Source: Beijerinckia sp. 28-YEA-48 (GTDB lineage Bacteria > Pseudomonadota > Alphaproteobacteria > Rhizobiales > Beijerinckiaceae). Taken from it: DNA of 64,000 nucleotides. Shown here one piece after another: positions 24,238 to 31,192 of the stretch. Both the position numbers and the translations under genes were made by a program. The number at the start of each line of letters is the position of its first letter. Position 1 is the first letter of the stretch. The notes under the pieces were generated by a model that had not been told where the DNA came from, made no database searches, and was given only the letters and a program-made list of their open reading frames with translations. The stretch spans positions 4,250,001-4,314,000 of the forward strand of contig NZ_FNSI01000001.1 in NCBI RefSeq assembly GCF_900104955.1. Direction: 5' to 3'.

Positions 24238-24399
24238 TTCACCTACCAGGTGGCCCGACGATGTTTCCCCTTATGGCAAAACACGACGGCAACAATCTCA
24301 AATCGATACTATTCATCAGCAACAATCGTCATATTCGCACAAACCGGCTCCACAAGGAACTCTGAACCGGCGCTCCCAACATCGCCGGATGCGTGCGGA

Positions 24400-24428
24400 A
24401 AAGAAAGCGGCTGCCATTCGGCAGCCGC
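24400..24428 (-). terminator. Rho-independent terminator after the PRC-barrel gene
   Basis: GCGGCTGCC (24407-24415), loop ATTC, GGCAGCCGC (24420-24428) is a perfect 9-bp stem. On the minus strand it is followed by CTTTCTTTT, giving the T-run. It lies 24 bases past the stop of the PRC-barrel gene. Confidence 0.8.
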
Positions 24429-24451
24429 AGCTTCTGGAGATCTCTGGCGTT

Positions 24452-24925
24452 CTATCGCCCGGTGGATCGATCAGGCGGAGGGTTCAAACCCGGCGCGGTT
24501 GGCGCGGAGCTGCCCGGACGGGCGGGCGTGACCACCTTGAACTCAGGCGCGGTCTTTAACTCTTCCTTCGTCGTGTTCAACACCAGCCGTTCCTTGTCAT
24601 CTTTCATCGTCACCTTGATGTTCTGAAACGGCACGGCAATATTCTTCTCACCTATACCAAGGAAGCCGCCGACACCGATGACCGCGGCCGCAACCGCGCC
24701 ACTGGAGCGATCAAGGAGAAGATCGTTCACCTCGCCGATCTTCTCGTCCTTGGGATCATAAACATTCTTGTTCACGATCCCTGACGCCAGGGATTGGCTC
24801 GACGAATATGTCGTCACATAATTCGACGCGGGCGCCTGTGACATCGTGGACGGCGCGGATTGCGCGATGGCAGAACCACCCGCCAAGATGGCAAGAAGCG
24901 CCGCTGCGCTCACGCTCTTCAACAT
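24452..24925 (-). CDS. Secreted PRC-barrel domain protein
   Basis: 157 residues with a clear signal peptide (MLKSVSAAALLAILAGGSAIA, cleavage after AQS or nearby). A single PRC-barrel domain spans about 50-120 (VYDPKDEKIGEVNDLLLDRSSGAVAAAVIGVGGFLGIGEKNIAVPF). The C-terminal tail is rich in Pro. Exported PRC-barrel proteins are common in the general stress regulon of alphaproteobacteria, with unknown molecular roles. A GGAAC-N16-CGTT promoter sits 65 bases upstream of ATG 24925 and a strong terminator follows, so the gene is a one-gene EcfG unit. Confidence 0.88.
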   Translation of the reverse strand: MLKSVSAAALLAILAGGSAIAQSAPSTMSQAPASNYVTTYSSSQSLASGIVNKNVYDPKDEKIGEVNDLLLDRSSGAVAAAVIGVGGFLGIGEKNIAVPFQNIKVTMKDDKERLVLNTTKEELKTAPEFKVVTPARPGSSAPTAPGLNPPPDRSTGR

Positions 24926-24989
24926 GGCCTGTTCCTTCCGTGTGTCGTTGATCGGCCGGAAGCGGTTTTGCTTTGGCTTCCATCGATGA

Positions 24990-25014
24990 AACGTCCAGTC
25001 GCTGCGGGGGTTCC
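24990..25014 (-). promoter_or_regulatory. EcfG-type promoter of the PRC-barrel gene
   Basis: On the minus strand GGAAC (25014-25010), 16 bases, CGTT (24993-24990). It precedes the PRC-barrel start by 65 bases and is back-to-back with the plus-strand EcfG promoter at 25072-25096. Confidence 0.75.
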
Positions 25015-25071
25015 GTGTTCAGAGGCAAGTCGACGATTGCGTCCGTAAATTGGAGAGCCAAAAGCGGCTTG

Positions 25072-25096
25072 GGAACTCGCCTTCGATTGAAACGTT
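25072..25096 (+). promoter_or_regulatory. EcfG-type promoter of the DUF3309-DUF883-holin-like unit
   Basis: GGAAC (25072-25076), 16 bases, CGTT (25093-25096). The downstream plus-strand genes start at 25191, 25375 and 25697. A small hairpin (ACCGTT/AACGGT, about 25107-25124) lies early in the leader. Confidence 0.75.
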
Positions 25097-25190
25097 AGCC
25101 ATTTGACCGTTCTCCAAAACGGTTTGTTTTCGATAATTATGAACCGATCGCCGCGCGGACGATATTCGCGGGACTATGGAGTATTATGCC

Positions 25191-25349
25191 ATGACGCTCG
25201 GCACTCTCCTGCTGATCATACTTATTTTGCTTCTTCTGGGTGTGATCCCGACGTGGCCGCACAGCCGCAGTTGGGGCTATGCACCCTCTGGTACACTAGG
25301 TACGATCCTCATCGTCGTTCTCATTTTAATGCTTCTGGGACGCATCTGA
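25191..25349 (+). CDS. DUF3309 family small membrane protein
   Basis: A 52-residue protein: MTLGTLLLIILILLLLGVIP, then a polar WPHSRSWGYAPSG turn, then GTLGTILIVVLILMLLGRI. Two hydrophobic helices joined by the short Trp/Tyr-containing loop are the DUF3309 pattern. GGAG lies 9 bases before ATG 25191. Function unknown; the family is frequent near stress genes of alphaproteobacteria. It is the first gene after the EcfG promoter at 25072-25096. Confidence 0.85.
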   Translation: MTLGTLLLIILILLLLGVIPTWPHSRSWGYAPSGTLGTILIVVLILMLLGRI

Positions 25350-25374
25350 TTTCAACAACAATGGAGCACCACAC

Positions 25375-25692
25375 ATGGCTCAAGTAGATGACATCGAAAA
25401 ATTCGGGCGCAAGCTGACAGATGATTATACGGCGCTGCGCGAGGATATTTCCAAGCTTTCGGAGACGGTCGCCAAACTTGTTTCGCGACAAGCCGACGTC
25501 GCTGGCGACAGAGTTGCCGAAGCGGTGGGAACGGCAAAGGCCGCCCTGGCGGACTCCGCCGAGAGGGCTCAGGATAAAGTTAAAGGCATCGGAGCGGACA
25601 TCGAGTCCAGCATCGAACGCAATCCCTATTCCGCGGTTCTGATCGCGCTGGGCGTTGGCCTTGCCCTTGGCCTCTTGAACCGTTCGCGATAG
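25375..25692 (+). CDS. DUF883 (ElaB/YqjD-like) membrane-anchored protein
   Basis: 105 residues: an amphipathic, coiled-coil-like N-terminal part (about 1-75) rich in Asp, Glu, Lys and Ala, then NPYSAVLIALGVGLALGLLNRSR, a C-terminal glycine-rich membrane anchor ending in Arg. This is the arrangement of ElaB/YqjD proteins, which in E. coli are stationary-phase membrane proteins that bind ribosomes. It follows DUF3309 by 25 bases and precedes the holin-like gene by 4, so the three share one stress promoter. Confidence 0.85.
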   Translation: MAQVDDIEKFGRKLTDDYTALREDISKLSETVAKLVSRQADVAGDRVAEAVGTAKAALADSAERAQDKVKGIGADIESSIERNPYSAVLIALGVGLALGLLNRSR

Positions 25693-25696
25693 GCCG

Positions 25697-26197
25697 ATGC
25701 AGAAGCTCTTCGCGACGTTTCTCACGGAAGCTTCAGGGCATGGCCGCAGGTTGGCGATCTTTGCGATCGTCATGATCTGCGCCGTGCTGCTCGGCCTCAT
25801 CGGCGTGGGCTTTGTGACCGCCGGCGCGTATTTGTGGCTGGCGCCACGCTATGGCGCGATGGAAAGCGCGTTTGGCATAGGGATCTTCTTCATCGTCATC
25901 GCGGTCATCGCCGCGGTGGCCGCCAGTACGAAGCAGGCCCCCTCCAGCGCGACGGCAGCGCCCGCCGCGGCCGCTCCGCCCAAAGTTGAGACGCCAACCC
26001 CGCCGGCGGTGAACAGCCTGCTCCAGGCCTTGCAGGAGAACGGACGGGACAATGAGCGGCTTGCCGTGCTGGCCGCCACCGAGGCCATTAAGAGTGCCAG
26101 CCCGCTGCAACTGGTCGTCACCGGCCTGGTGGCTGGCTATGTCGGTGGCCAGATGTTGAAACAGACCCTGACGAAGGCGAAAGACCGACGGCCTTAA
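25697..26197 (+). CDS. Holin-superfamily / DUF1469-like membrane protein
   Basis: 166 residues with two N-terminal membrane helices (about 18-42 and 53-75), an Ala/Pro-rich linker (78-105) and an amphipathic region followed by SPLQLVVTGLVAGYVGGQMLKQ, a possible third membrane contact. The pattern resembles phage-holin-superfamily or nutrient-deprivation proteins often found after DUF883 genes. No enzymatic motif. It is last in the EcfG-driven unit and converges on phyR. Confidence 0.65.
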   Translation: MQKLFATFLTEASGHGRRLAIFAIVMICAVLLGLIGVGFVTAGAYLWLAPRYGAMESAFGIGIFFIVIAVIAAVAASTKQAPSSATAAPAAAAPPKVETPTPPAVNSLLQALQENGRDNERLAVLAATEAIKSASPLQLVVTGLVAGYVGGQMLKQTLTKAKDRRP

Positions 26198-26210
26198 TAC
26201 AGGCCGTCGG
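26185..26210. terminator. Bidirectional hairpin between the holin-like gene and phyR
   Basis: CCGACGGCCT (26185-26194), loop TAATAC, AGGCCGTCGG (26201-26210): a perfect 10-bp stem containing the upstream stop codon, placed between converging genes. There is no clear T-run on either side, so its terminator role is only likely. Confidence 0.45.
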
Positions 26211-26240
26211 CGACGCCGGTCAGAGTGATGACCGGCTCGG

Positions 26241-27053
26241 TCAGCGGGAGGTGACCGCCTGATCGCGCCGTTGCGATTTGCGATCGAAGAACAGAGCCTG
26301 GCTGACCACCGCCTTCACCGTTCCCGGAACATAAGGCTTGGCGATCAGAAAGGCTGGCTCCGGCGCTTGGCCGGTCAGAAAACGTTCGGGATAAGCGGTG
26401 ATGAAAATCACCGGCGCCTCGAAGGAGCCAAGGATTTCATTCACCGCCTCGAGCCCGGAGCTGCCGTCAGCCAGATGAATATCGGCCAGGATCAACCCCG
26501 GCTGGTGCAGCTTTGCAGCCGAGACGGCTTCCTTGTGGGTGCGCGCGACATTGACGACGCTGTGGCCGAGATCCTCGACCAAGGCTTGCAGATCAAAGGC
26601 AATAAAGGGCTCGTCTTCGATGATCAAAATATTGGTGGCGATCTGTTCGTTGATCTCCTGCCCCGCATCCGCCAGCAGCCGATCGACCGTAGCGACCGAA
26701 CAATCCATGATCTGAGCGATCTGCGCCTGGTCGAAACCCTCCAGCGTCCCCAGCAGGAAGGCGACGCGCGGCCGCTGCGACATGGCGCCGAGATGGCGCT
26801 GTGCGCCGGCTTCGTCGCCATAAGCAGAAGTTTCCGGCACGGCCCGCATCGGGTTCGACGACCAGCATGCGAGGAAGCGCCGATAGAGCGCGATCCGGAG
26901 ATCGGGCGCCGCCTTGAAATCATCAGGGGCGGCGACCAGTGCCTCAAGCGTCGCCAACACATAGGCATCGCCATCGACTTGCGTGCCCGTAAGCGCCCGG
27001 GCAAACCGGCGCAAAAACGGGACATGTCTGGAAATCGACTCGGAAATGGCCAT
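26241..27053 (-). CDS. phyR: PhyR, general stress response regulator (anti-anti-sigma factor)
   Basis: 270 residues. The N-terminal half (about 1-130) mimics an ECF sigma factor (sigma2- and sigma4-like, with VAFLLGTLEGFDQAQIAQIMDCSVATVDRLL). The C-terminal half is a receiver domain with acidic pocket IIEDE, phospho-acceptor Asp191 in LILADIHLADGSSG, Thr219 in IFITAYPE and Lys239 in LIAKPY. On phosphorylation PhyR binds NepR and frees EcfG. It is divergent from nepR-ecfG, and a GGAAC-N16-CGTT promoter precedes it, giving positive feedback. Confidence 0.96.
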   Translation of the reverse strand: MAISESISRHVPFLRRFARALTGTQVDGDAYVLATLEALVAAPDDFKAAPDLRIALYRRFLACWSSNPMRAVPETSAYGDEAGAQRHLGAMSQRPRVAFLLGTLEGFDQAQIAQIMDCSVATVDRLLADAGQEINEQIATNILIIEDEPFIAFDLQALVEDLGHSVVNVARTHKEAVSAAKLHQPGLILADIHLADGSSGLEAVNEILGSFEAPVIFITAYPERFLTGQAPEPAFLIAKPYVPGTVKAVVSQALFFDRKSQRRDQAVTSR

Positions 27054-27111
27054 GTATCGCCCTTTTGTCGTCTTGAGACTCGCCGCATCCGCAATTTGGC
27101 ATTGCGACGTA

Positions 27112-27136
27112 AACGTCTGTCATCAAAAATAGTTCC
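27112..27136 (-). promoter_or_regulatory. EcfG-type promoter of phyR
   Basis: On the minus strand GGAAC (27136-27132), 16 bases, CGTT (27115-27112); the phyR start is 59 bases further on. It lies 7 bases from the oppositely directed promoter of nepR. Confidence 0.8.
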
Positions 27137-27143
27137 GGGATAG

Positions 27144-27168
27144 GGAACCTGTAATCGACTCTCGCGTT
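27144..27168 (+). promoter_or_regulatory. EcfG-type promoter of nepR-ecfG
   Basis: GGAAC (27144-27148), 16 bases, CGTT (27165-27168), 85 bases before nepR. It makes the sigma factor autoregulated. Confidence 0.8.
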
Positions 27169-27252
27169 GGCTCTCACAGACCAGCTTACATGATGCTGAA
27201 TGTGCGAGATTCAATAAGTTGAGGGCGCCGCTTCTATTTAGGATGCAGTTAG

Positions 27253-27486
27253 ATGAGCGAACCCGAAAAAACGGATCAGCGGGACAAAGTGGATAATAAG
27301 CTCATTGAAAACAAGCCGGATGCCGGCCGTCCGCCCCGCCGGCGTACTTCCCCCGCCAAGCGGGAAGTTCATGCGCAGATCGGTCGCCAACTGCGATCCA
27401 TCTACGACGATGTTCTGAACCAGCCCATCCCGGATCGTTTCCTCGATCTGCTGCTGAAACTGGAAGACGATAAGCGTGACAAGTAG
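27253..27486 (+). CDS. nepR: NepR, anti-sigma factor of EcfG
   Basis: 77 residues with a disordered, charged N-terminus and the conserved two-helix core IGRQLRSIYDDVLNQPIPDRF, then LDLLLKLE. NepR sequesters EcfG until phosphorylated PhyR takes it away. It overlaps ecfG by 11 bases, so the two proteins are made together, as usual for this pair. Confidence 0.95.
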   Translation: MSEPEKTDQRDKVDNKLIENKPDAGRPPRRRTSPAKREVHAQIGRQLRSIYDDVLNQPIPDRFLDLLLKLEDDKRDK

Positions 27487-28024
27487 CCCTCAGCAAATCC
27501 AGGAAGCGGCCACCCCGTCCCTACGGGCAGATATGATCGCGGCCATCCCCAGCTTGCGGGCTTTCGCTGTTTCGTTATCCGGCAATGCCGATCGCGCCGA
27601 CGATCTGGTGCAAGAAACCTTGGTCAAGGCCTGGGCCAATCTTGGCTCGTTTCAGGCCGGTACCAATCTCTCGGCCTGGCTCTTCACCATTCTACGCAAC
27701 GTCTATTATTCCGAATATCGCAAGCGCCGACGTGAGGTCGCCGATAGCGATGGAATCTTTGCGGCGCAGCTGATCGAACCGGCGGCGCAAGACGATCACA
27801 TGCACTTCCTCGACTTCCGCGCGGCGATGCAGAAACTGCCGCCCGACCAACGCGAGGCGATCATTCTCGTCGGCGCGTCCGGCCTTTCTTATGAAGAAGC
27901 CGCCGCTGTGTGCTCCTGCGCAGTCGGCACGATGAAGAGCCGCGTCAATCGCGGCCGCAACAAACTGGGCGAGCTGCTAGCCGCCAATCCATCGCCCGAA
28001 AAAGTTGAGCCGCCTGAAAAATAA
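27476..28024 (+). CDS. ecfG: EcfG, ECF sigma factor of the general stress response
   Basis: 182 residues. Sigma2 region at about 25-95 (LVQETLVKAWANLGSFQAGTNLSAWLFTILRN) and sigma4 at about 115-170 (LPPDQREAIILVGASGLSYEEAAAVCSCAVGTMKSRVNRGR), the typical EcfG pattern. Starts at GTG 27476 inside the end of nepR. It recognises GGAAC-N16/17-CGTT promoters, five of which occur in this window, including its own. No further gene follows in the operon; the next gene converges on it. Confidence 0.95.
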   Translation: MTSSPQQIQEAATPSLRADMIAAIPSLRAFAVSLSGNADRADDLVQETLVKAWANLGSFQAGTNLSAWLFTILRNVYYSEYRKRRREVADSDGIFAAQLIEPAAQDDHMHFLDFRAAMQKLPPDQREAIILVGASGLSYEEAAAVCSCAVGTMKSRVNRGRNKLGELLAANPSPEKVEPPEK

Positions 28025-28037
28025 TCTCAAAGATGAC

Positions 28038-29327
28038 CTACTGCGCAGCCACCGGCTGCGCGACGTGACGGCGTGGCAACAGCACCAGCGCCGAAGCGAT
28101 CAGACATAGGGCGCCCGCCACGAAGAAGGCTGGCAGATAGCTGTCGAGAACGGTGCGTGACAGACCAGCACCGAAAGCCGCTGTGGCCGCGCCCAATTGA
28201 TGGCCGGCAAAGATCCAACCGAAAACCAGATTGGCGCGTTCACGACCGAAATGCTGCGCTGCCAGTTTCACCGTCGGCGGCACGGTGGCGATCCAGTCGA
28301 GGCCGTAGAACATCGCGAACAGCGACAGGCCGTAGAAGGAGAAGTCGGTGAACGGCAGATAGAGCAGCGAGAGGCCGCGCAAGCCGTAGTACCAGAACAA
28401 CAACCAGCGATTGTCGTAGCGATCCGACAGCCAGCCCGACCCGACGGTGCCGACGAAATCGAAAATGCCCATCATCGCCAACACGCCGGCAGCGCTCACA
28501 GCTGCAAGGCCATAGTCGCCACACAGCGAAATGAAATGGGTCTGGATCAACCCATTGGTCGAGGCGCCGCAGATGAAGAACGTCGCAAACAACACCCAGA
28601 AGATTCCGGTGCGCGAGGCATCACGCAAGGCTTCGAGCGGGGCGGTGACCAACGACCATAGCGACGGCGTGTTCGGCGCCGGCGGCACGACCGCGCTCTC
28701 GCCATAGGGCGCGAGCCCCAAGTCCGACGGACGGTCGCGCATCAAGAGGATGACGGCGATCGCGGCGACAACCTGCAAAGCACAAACGAGCAGCAGGGCC
28801 GAACGCCAGCCAAGGTGATCGGTGATTTGCGCCATCAGCGGCAGGAAGACGAGCTGTCCGGTGGCGGAACTGGCGGTCAGCAGGCCGATCACCAGGCCAC
28901 GCCGTTCGGTGAACCAGCGTGTCGCCACCGTCGCGCCCAGCACCAGCGCCACGAGGCCTGTGCCAAAGCCAACGACGACGCCCCATAGCATGACCAGCTG
29001 CCAGACCTGGGTCATGGCGAGGGAAGCCAGCATGCCGCCACCGATGAGGGAAAGCGCGGTGAGGATGACTCGGCGCAGACCGAACCGGTTCATGAAAGCG
29101 GCGGCGAACGGCCCCATCAGGCCAAACAGCAAGAGGCGGACGGCCAAGGCGGAGGAAATTTCCGCCGTCTGCCAGCCAAATTCCTTTTCCAGGGGGACGA
29201 TCAGAACGCCGGGTGCGCCGACGGCCGCCGCGGTGACCAGCATGGTCAGGAACGTCACGGCCGCCACGACCCAACCGTAATAAATGCCGCGGCCACTGAG
29301 CGTCGCGGCCAGACGAGAAGACAGCAT
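28038..29327 (-). CDS. MFS transporter
   Basis: 429 residues with 12 predicted membrane helices. It opens with YYGWVVAAVTFLTMLV and GVLIVPLEKEFGW, typical of the MFS subgroup around oxalate/formate and monocarboxylate transporters, and has MNRFGLRRVI at the loop 2-3 MFS signature and SDRYDNRW in the matching half-way loop. Substrate unknown. A TetR regulator is divergent with an inverted repeat between them, so export of a toxic compound or uptake of an organic acid under TetR control is likely. Confidence 0.85.
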   Translation of the reverse strand: MLSSRLAATLSGRGIYYGWVVAAVTFLTMLVTAAAVGAPGVLIVPLEKEFGWQTAEISSALAVRLLLFGLMGPFAAAFMNRFGLRRVILTALSLIGGGMLASLAMTQVWQLVMLWGVVVGFGTGLVALVLGATVATRWFTERRGLVIGLLTASSATGQLVFLPLMAQITDHLGWRSALLLVCALQVVAAIAVILLMRDRPSDLGLAPYGESAVVPPAPNTPSLWSLVTAPLEALRDASRTGIFWVLFATFFICGASTNGLIQTHFISLCGDYGLAAVSAAGVLAMMGIFDFVGTVGSGWLSDRYDNRWLLFWYYGLRGLSLLYLPFTDFSFYGLSLFAMFYGLDWIATVPPTVKLAAQHFGRERANLVFGWIFAGHQLGAATAAFGAGLSRTVLDSYLPAFFVAGALCLIASALVLLPRRHVAQPVAAQ

Positions 29328-29379
29328 GGGAGCTCCGAAATAGGCGGCGCCCGGAGATCCACGAGGTCCGGCCGTATCG

Positions 29380-29424
29380 CTTTACATTACGATCATCATA
29401 TTATATGTTGAGCGTCATGTAAAG
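29380..29424. promoter_or_regulatory. Probable TetR operator between MFS gene and tetR
   Basis: CTTTACATTACGATCAT (29380-29396) and TTGAGCGTCATGTAAAG (29408-29424) are inverted copies matching at 14 of 17 positions, with the outer 8 bases exact. They flank an AT-rich centre that probably carries the divergent -10 elements. The repressor would block both genes. Confidence 0.6.
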
Positions 29425-29436
29425 GAGCTTTCGCGC

Positions 29437-30018
29437 ATGCGCTACGGCAAGGGGCATAAGGAGGAGACGCGGAAGCGAATCCTCGATGTGGCGTCAAAGC
29501 GGTTTCGCAAGGACGGCGTCGATGCGGTGGGCGTGGCTGGCCTGATGGCTGATGCCGGCCTGACCCATGGCGGCTTCTACAGCCATTTTCCGTCCAAGGA
29601 ACATCTGGTGCGCGAGGTGCTCGATACCGTTCTCGACACGCGCCACACCAGCCTTGAACGCTCAGCCGCCAGCGGCAACGGCATCGAGCCGGTGATCGAG
29701 CGCTATCTCAGCGAGCGGCATCGCGACCAGCCGGAAGATGGCTGCCCCTTTGCCTGTTTCGCCGTGGAGATCGCCCGCCACGATACCGAAACGCGCGACA
29801 TGTTCACGACGAAATTCAAACGCCATGTCGAATTGCTCGCAAAGCATCTGCCGCAGGGAACGGAGGATCAACGTCGTCAGCGCGCCACCGCCCTGCTCGG
29901 CCTGATGTCGGGCATGCTGCAATTGGCGCGGGCGACACCGAGCCAGGAAACCTCAGCCGAGATCCTTGCCAGCGCACGCCAGCATGCCGTGGCGATGGCG
30001 ATGGCGCCCTACGCCTGA
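29437..30018 (+). CDS. TetR/AcrR-family transcriptional regulator
   Basis: 193 residues. The N-terminal HTH is canonical: TRKRILDVASKRFRKDGVDAVGVAGLMADAGLTHGGFYSHFPSKEHLVREVL. The C-terminal ligand domain has GCPFACFAVEIARHD, a pattern shared with TetR regulators near efflux pumps. AAAGGAG lies just before ATG 29437, partly within the operator, so it should repress itself and the divergent MFS gene. Confidence 0.92.
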   Translation: MRYGKGHKEETRKRILDVASKRFRKDGVDAVGVAGLMADAGLTHGGFYSHFPSKEHLVREVLDTVLDTRHTSLERSAASGNGIEPVIERYLSERHRDQPEDGCPFACFAVEIARHDTETRDMFTTKFKRHVELLAKHLPQGTEDQRRQRATALLGLMSGMLQLARATPSQETSAEILASARQHAVAMAMAPYA

Positions 30019-30057
30019 AGAACTGCGTTTCTGTCGAAGCGCAATTTGCTTCATAGC
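30019..30057 (+). repeat. Partial copy of dispersed hairpin element
   Basis: TGCGTTTC (30024-30031), loop TGTC, GAAGCGCA (30036-30043), then ATTTGCTT. It matches the hairpin arm of the elements at 30085-30149 and 52727-52792. It starts right after the tetR stop and may act as its terminator. Confidence 0.5.
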
Positions 30058-30084
30058 GTTTTGCAGTTTGACTTAGTCAAACGT

Positions 30085-30149
30085 CACAAAGACGCGTCAA
30101 ACAAAGATCCCTGGCAAAATTGCGTTTCTAACGAAACGCAATTTGCTTT
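30085..30149. repeat. Dispersed hairpin element, copy A
   Basis: This 65-base unit is repeated at 52727-52792 with five differences. It contains a perfect 12-bp hairpin: AAATTGCGTTTC (30117-30128), loop TAAC, GAAACGCAATTT (30133-30144). It directly abuts the stop of the siderophore-interacting protein gene, and on that strand the stem is followed by TTTTG, so it probably terminates transcription. A separate small hairpin (GTTTGAC/GTCAAAC, 30066-30082) lies just before. Confidence 0.7.
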
Positions 30150-30981
30150 AGTCGTTGTGGGTCTCGTGCACGCTGATGGCGCCGATCTTCCAGTAGCCGG
30201 CAGCCTTCACCCATTGCTTGGGATGGCCATGATCTTCGACGAGGATGCGGCGCAGGCGCTTGGCGGTGAGAGATTCGCACGCCACCCAGGCATAACCATC
30301 GCCCGACGGCAGTTTCTGCTTGGCCACCGCTTCATCGAGCAAAGTGGTTTTGCCCGGTTCGGCCTTGCCGCGATGCAGCCAAATGGTTTCAACCAACGCC
30401 TTGCTGTCGAACTTCTGTTCTTCGGCCGCGTCCGTCACCTCGGCGATGACGATCGCGCGGGCGCCCGGCCGCAATTCGGCGAGACGGCGGGCGATGGCGG
30501 GCAAAGCTGTTTCGTCACCGACGAACAGGTTCCAGTCGAAATCGTCAGCGACGACGAACGAGCCGCGCGGACCACCTATGCCGAGGATATGACCGGGCGC
30601 GGCCTGCATGGCCCATTGCGTCGCCGGCCCGGCTTCGTGAATGGCGAATTCGACATCGAGTTCGCCCGTGGCAGCATCGTAACGACGCGGCGTGTAATCG
30701 CGCATGATTGGCTTCTCGCCATCCTCCAACGGCGGCGCACCGGGCACCGTCACCACAGGCTGTGTCTCGCCTTCACGCGGGAAGAACAGCTTGATGTGAT
30801 CGTCATAGGCCGCGCTGAAAAAGCCTTCGAGATCGGCGCCCTTGAGCGTGACACGGATCATGTTCGGCGTGACATGGGCGACGCGCGCGACGGTCAGCAG
30901 GCGGCGTTTGGTTTCGTGGCGCACGCGCTCAATGCGATGCGGCGCTTCGGGAGCGGAGGTTGCAACAGCAGTATCGGACAT
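30148..30981 (-). CDS. Siderophore-interacting protein (NADPH-dependent ferric reductase)
   Basis: 277 residues. The FAD-binding part (about 20-130) has VTPNMIRVTLKGADLEGF and MRDYTPRRYDAATGELDVEF, with the RxYTxR FAD motif. The C-terminal NAD(P)-binding SIP domain has FVGDETALPAIARRLAELRPG and YAWVACESLTAKRLRRILVED. The family releases iron from imported siderophores by reduction in the cytoplasm. Start ATG 30981; the longer frame adds an unlike N-terminus. No siderophore uptake genes are adjacent. Confidence 0.9.
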   Translation of the reverse strand: MSDTAVATSAPEAPHRIERVRHETKRRLLTVARVAHVTPNMIRVTLKGADLEGFFSAAYDDHIKLFFPREGETQPVVTVPGAPPLEDGEKPIMRDYTPRRYDAATGELDVEFAIHEAGPATQWAMQAAPGHILGIGGPRGSFVVADDFDWNLFVGDETALPAIARRLAELRPGARAIVIAEVTDAAEEQKFDSKALVETIWLHRGKAEPGKTTLLDEAVAKQKLPSGDGYAWVACESLTAKRLRRILVEDHGHPKQWVKAAGYWKIGAISVHETHND

Positions 30982-31192
30982 CTGAATTCCTTCGAAAGAG
31001 CTGGCGGATTGCCAGACACTGCGACGGCCGTTCTCAGGACGGGGACATCGCAGCATGATCACTTGAGCGCACAGCCGCTCACATCAGGATCATGCCGAAG
31101 GTAGGACCGCTTCACGCCCAACGCAAGGATTGGCGCGCAATCTTGAACCTTTCAAATCTACGTCGCTAGAATGCGGCCAATAGCAGGGCCAC

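Noticed and set aside
25107-25124. Hairpin ACCGTT/AACGGT followed by TTGTTTT as a terminator
   Set aside because: The stem is only 6 bp and lies just after the predicted start point of an EcfG promoter and before the DUF3309 gene, so a terminator there makes little sense. Kept only as a possible leader structure.
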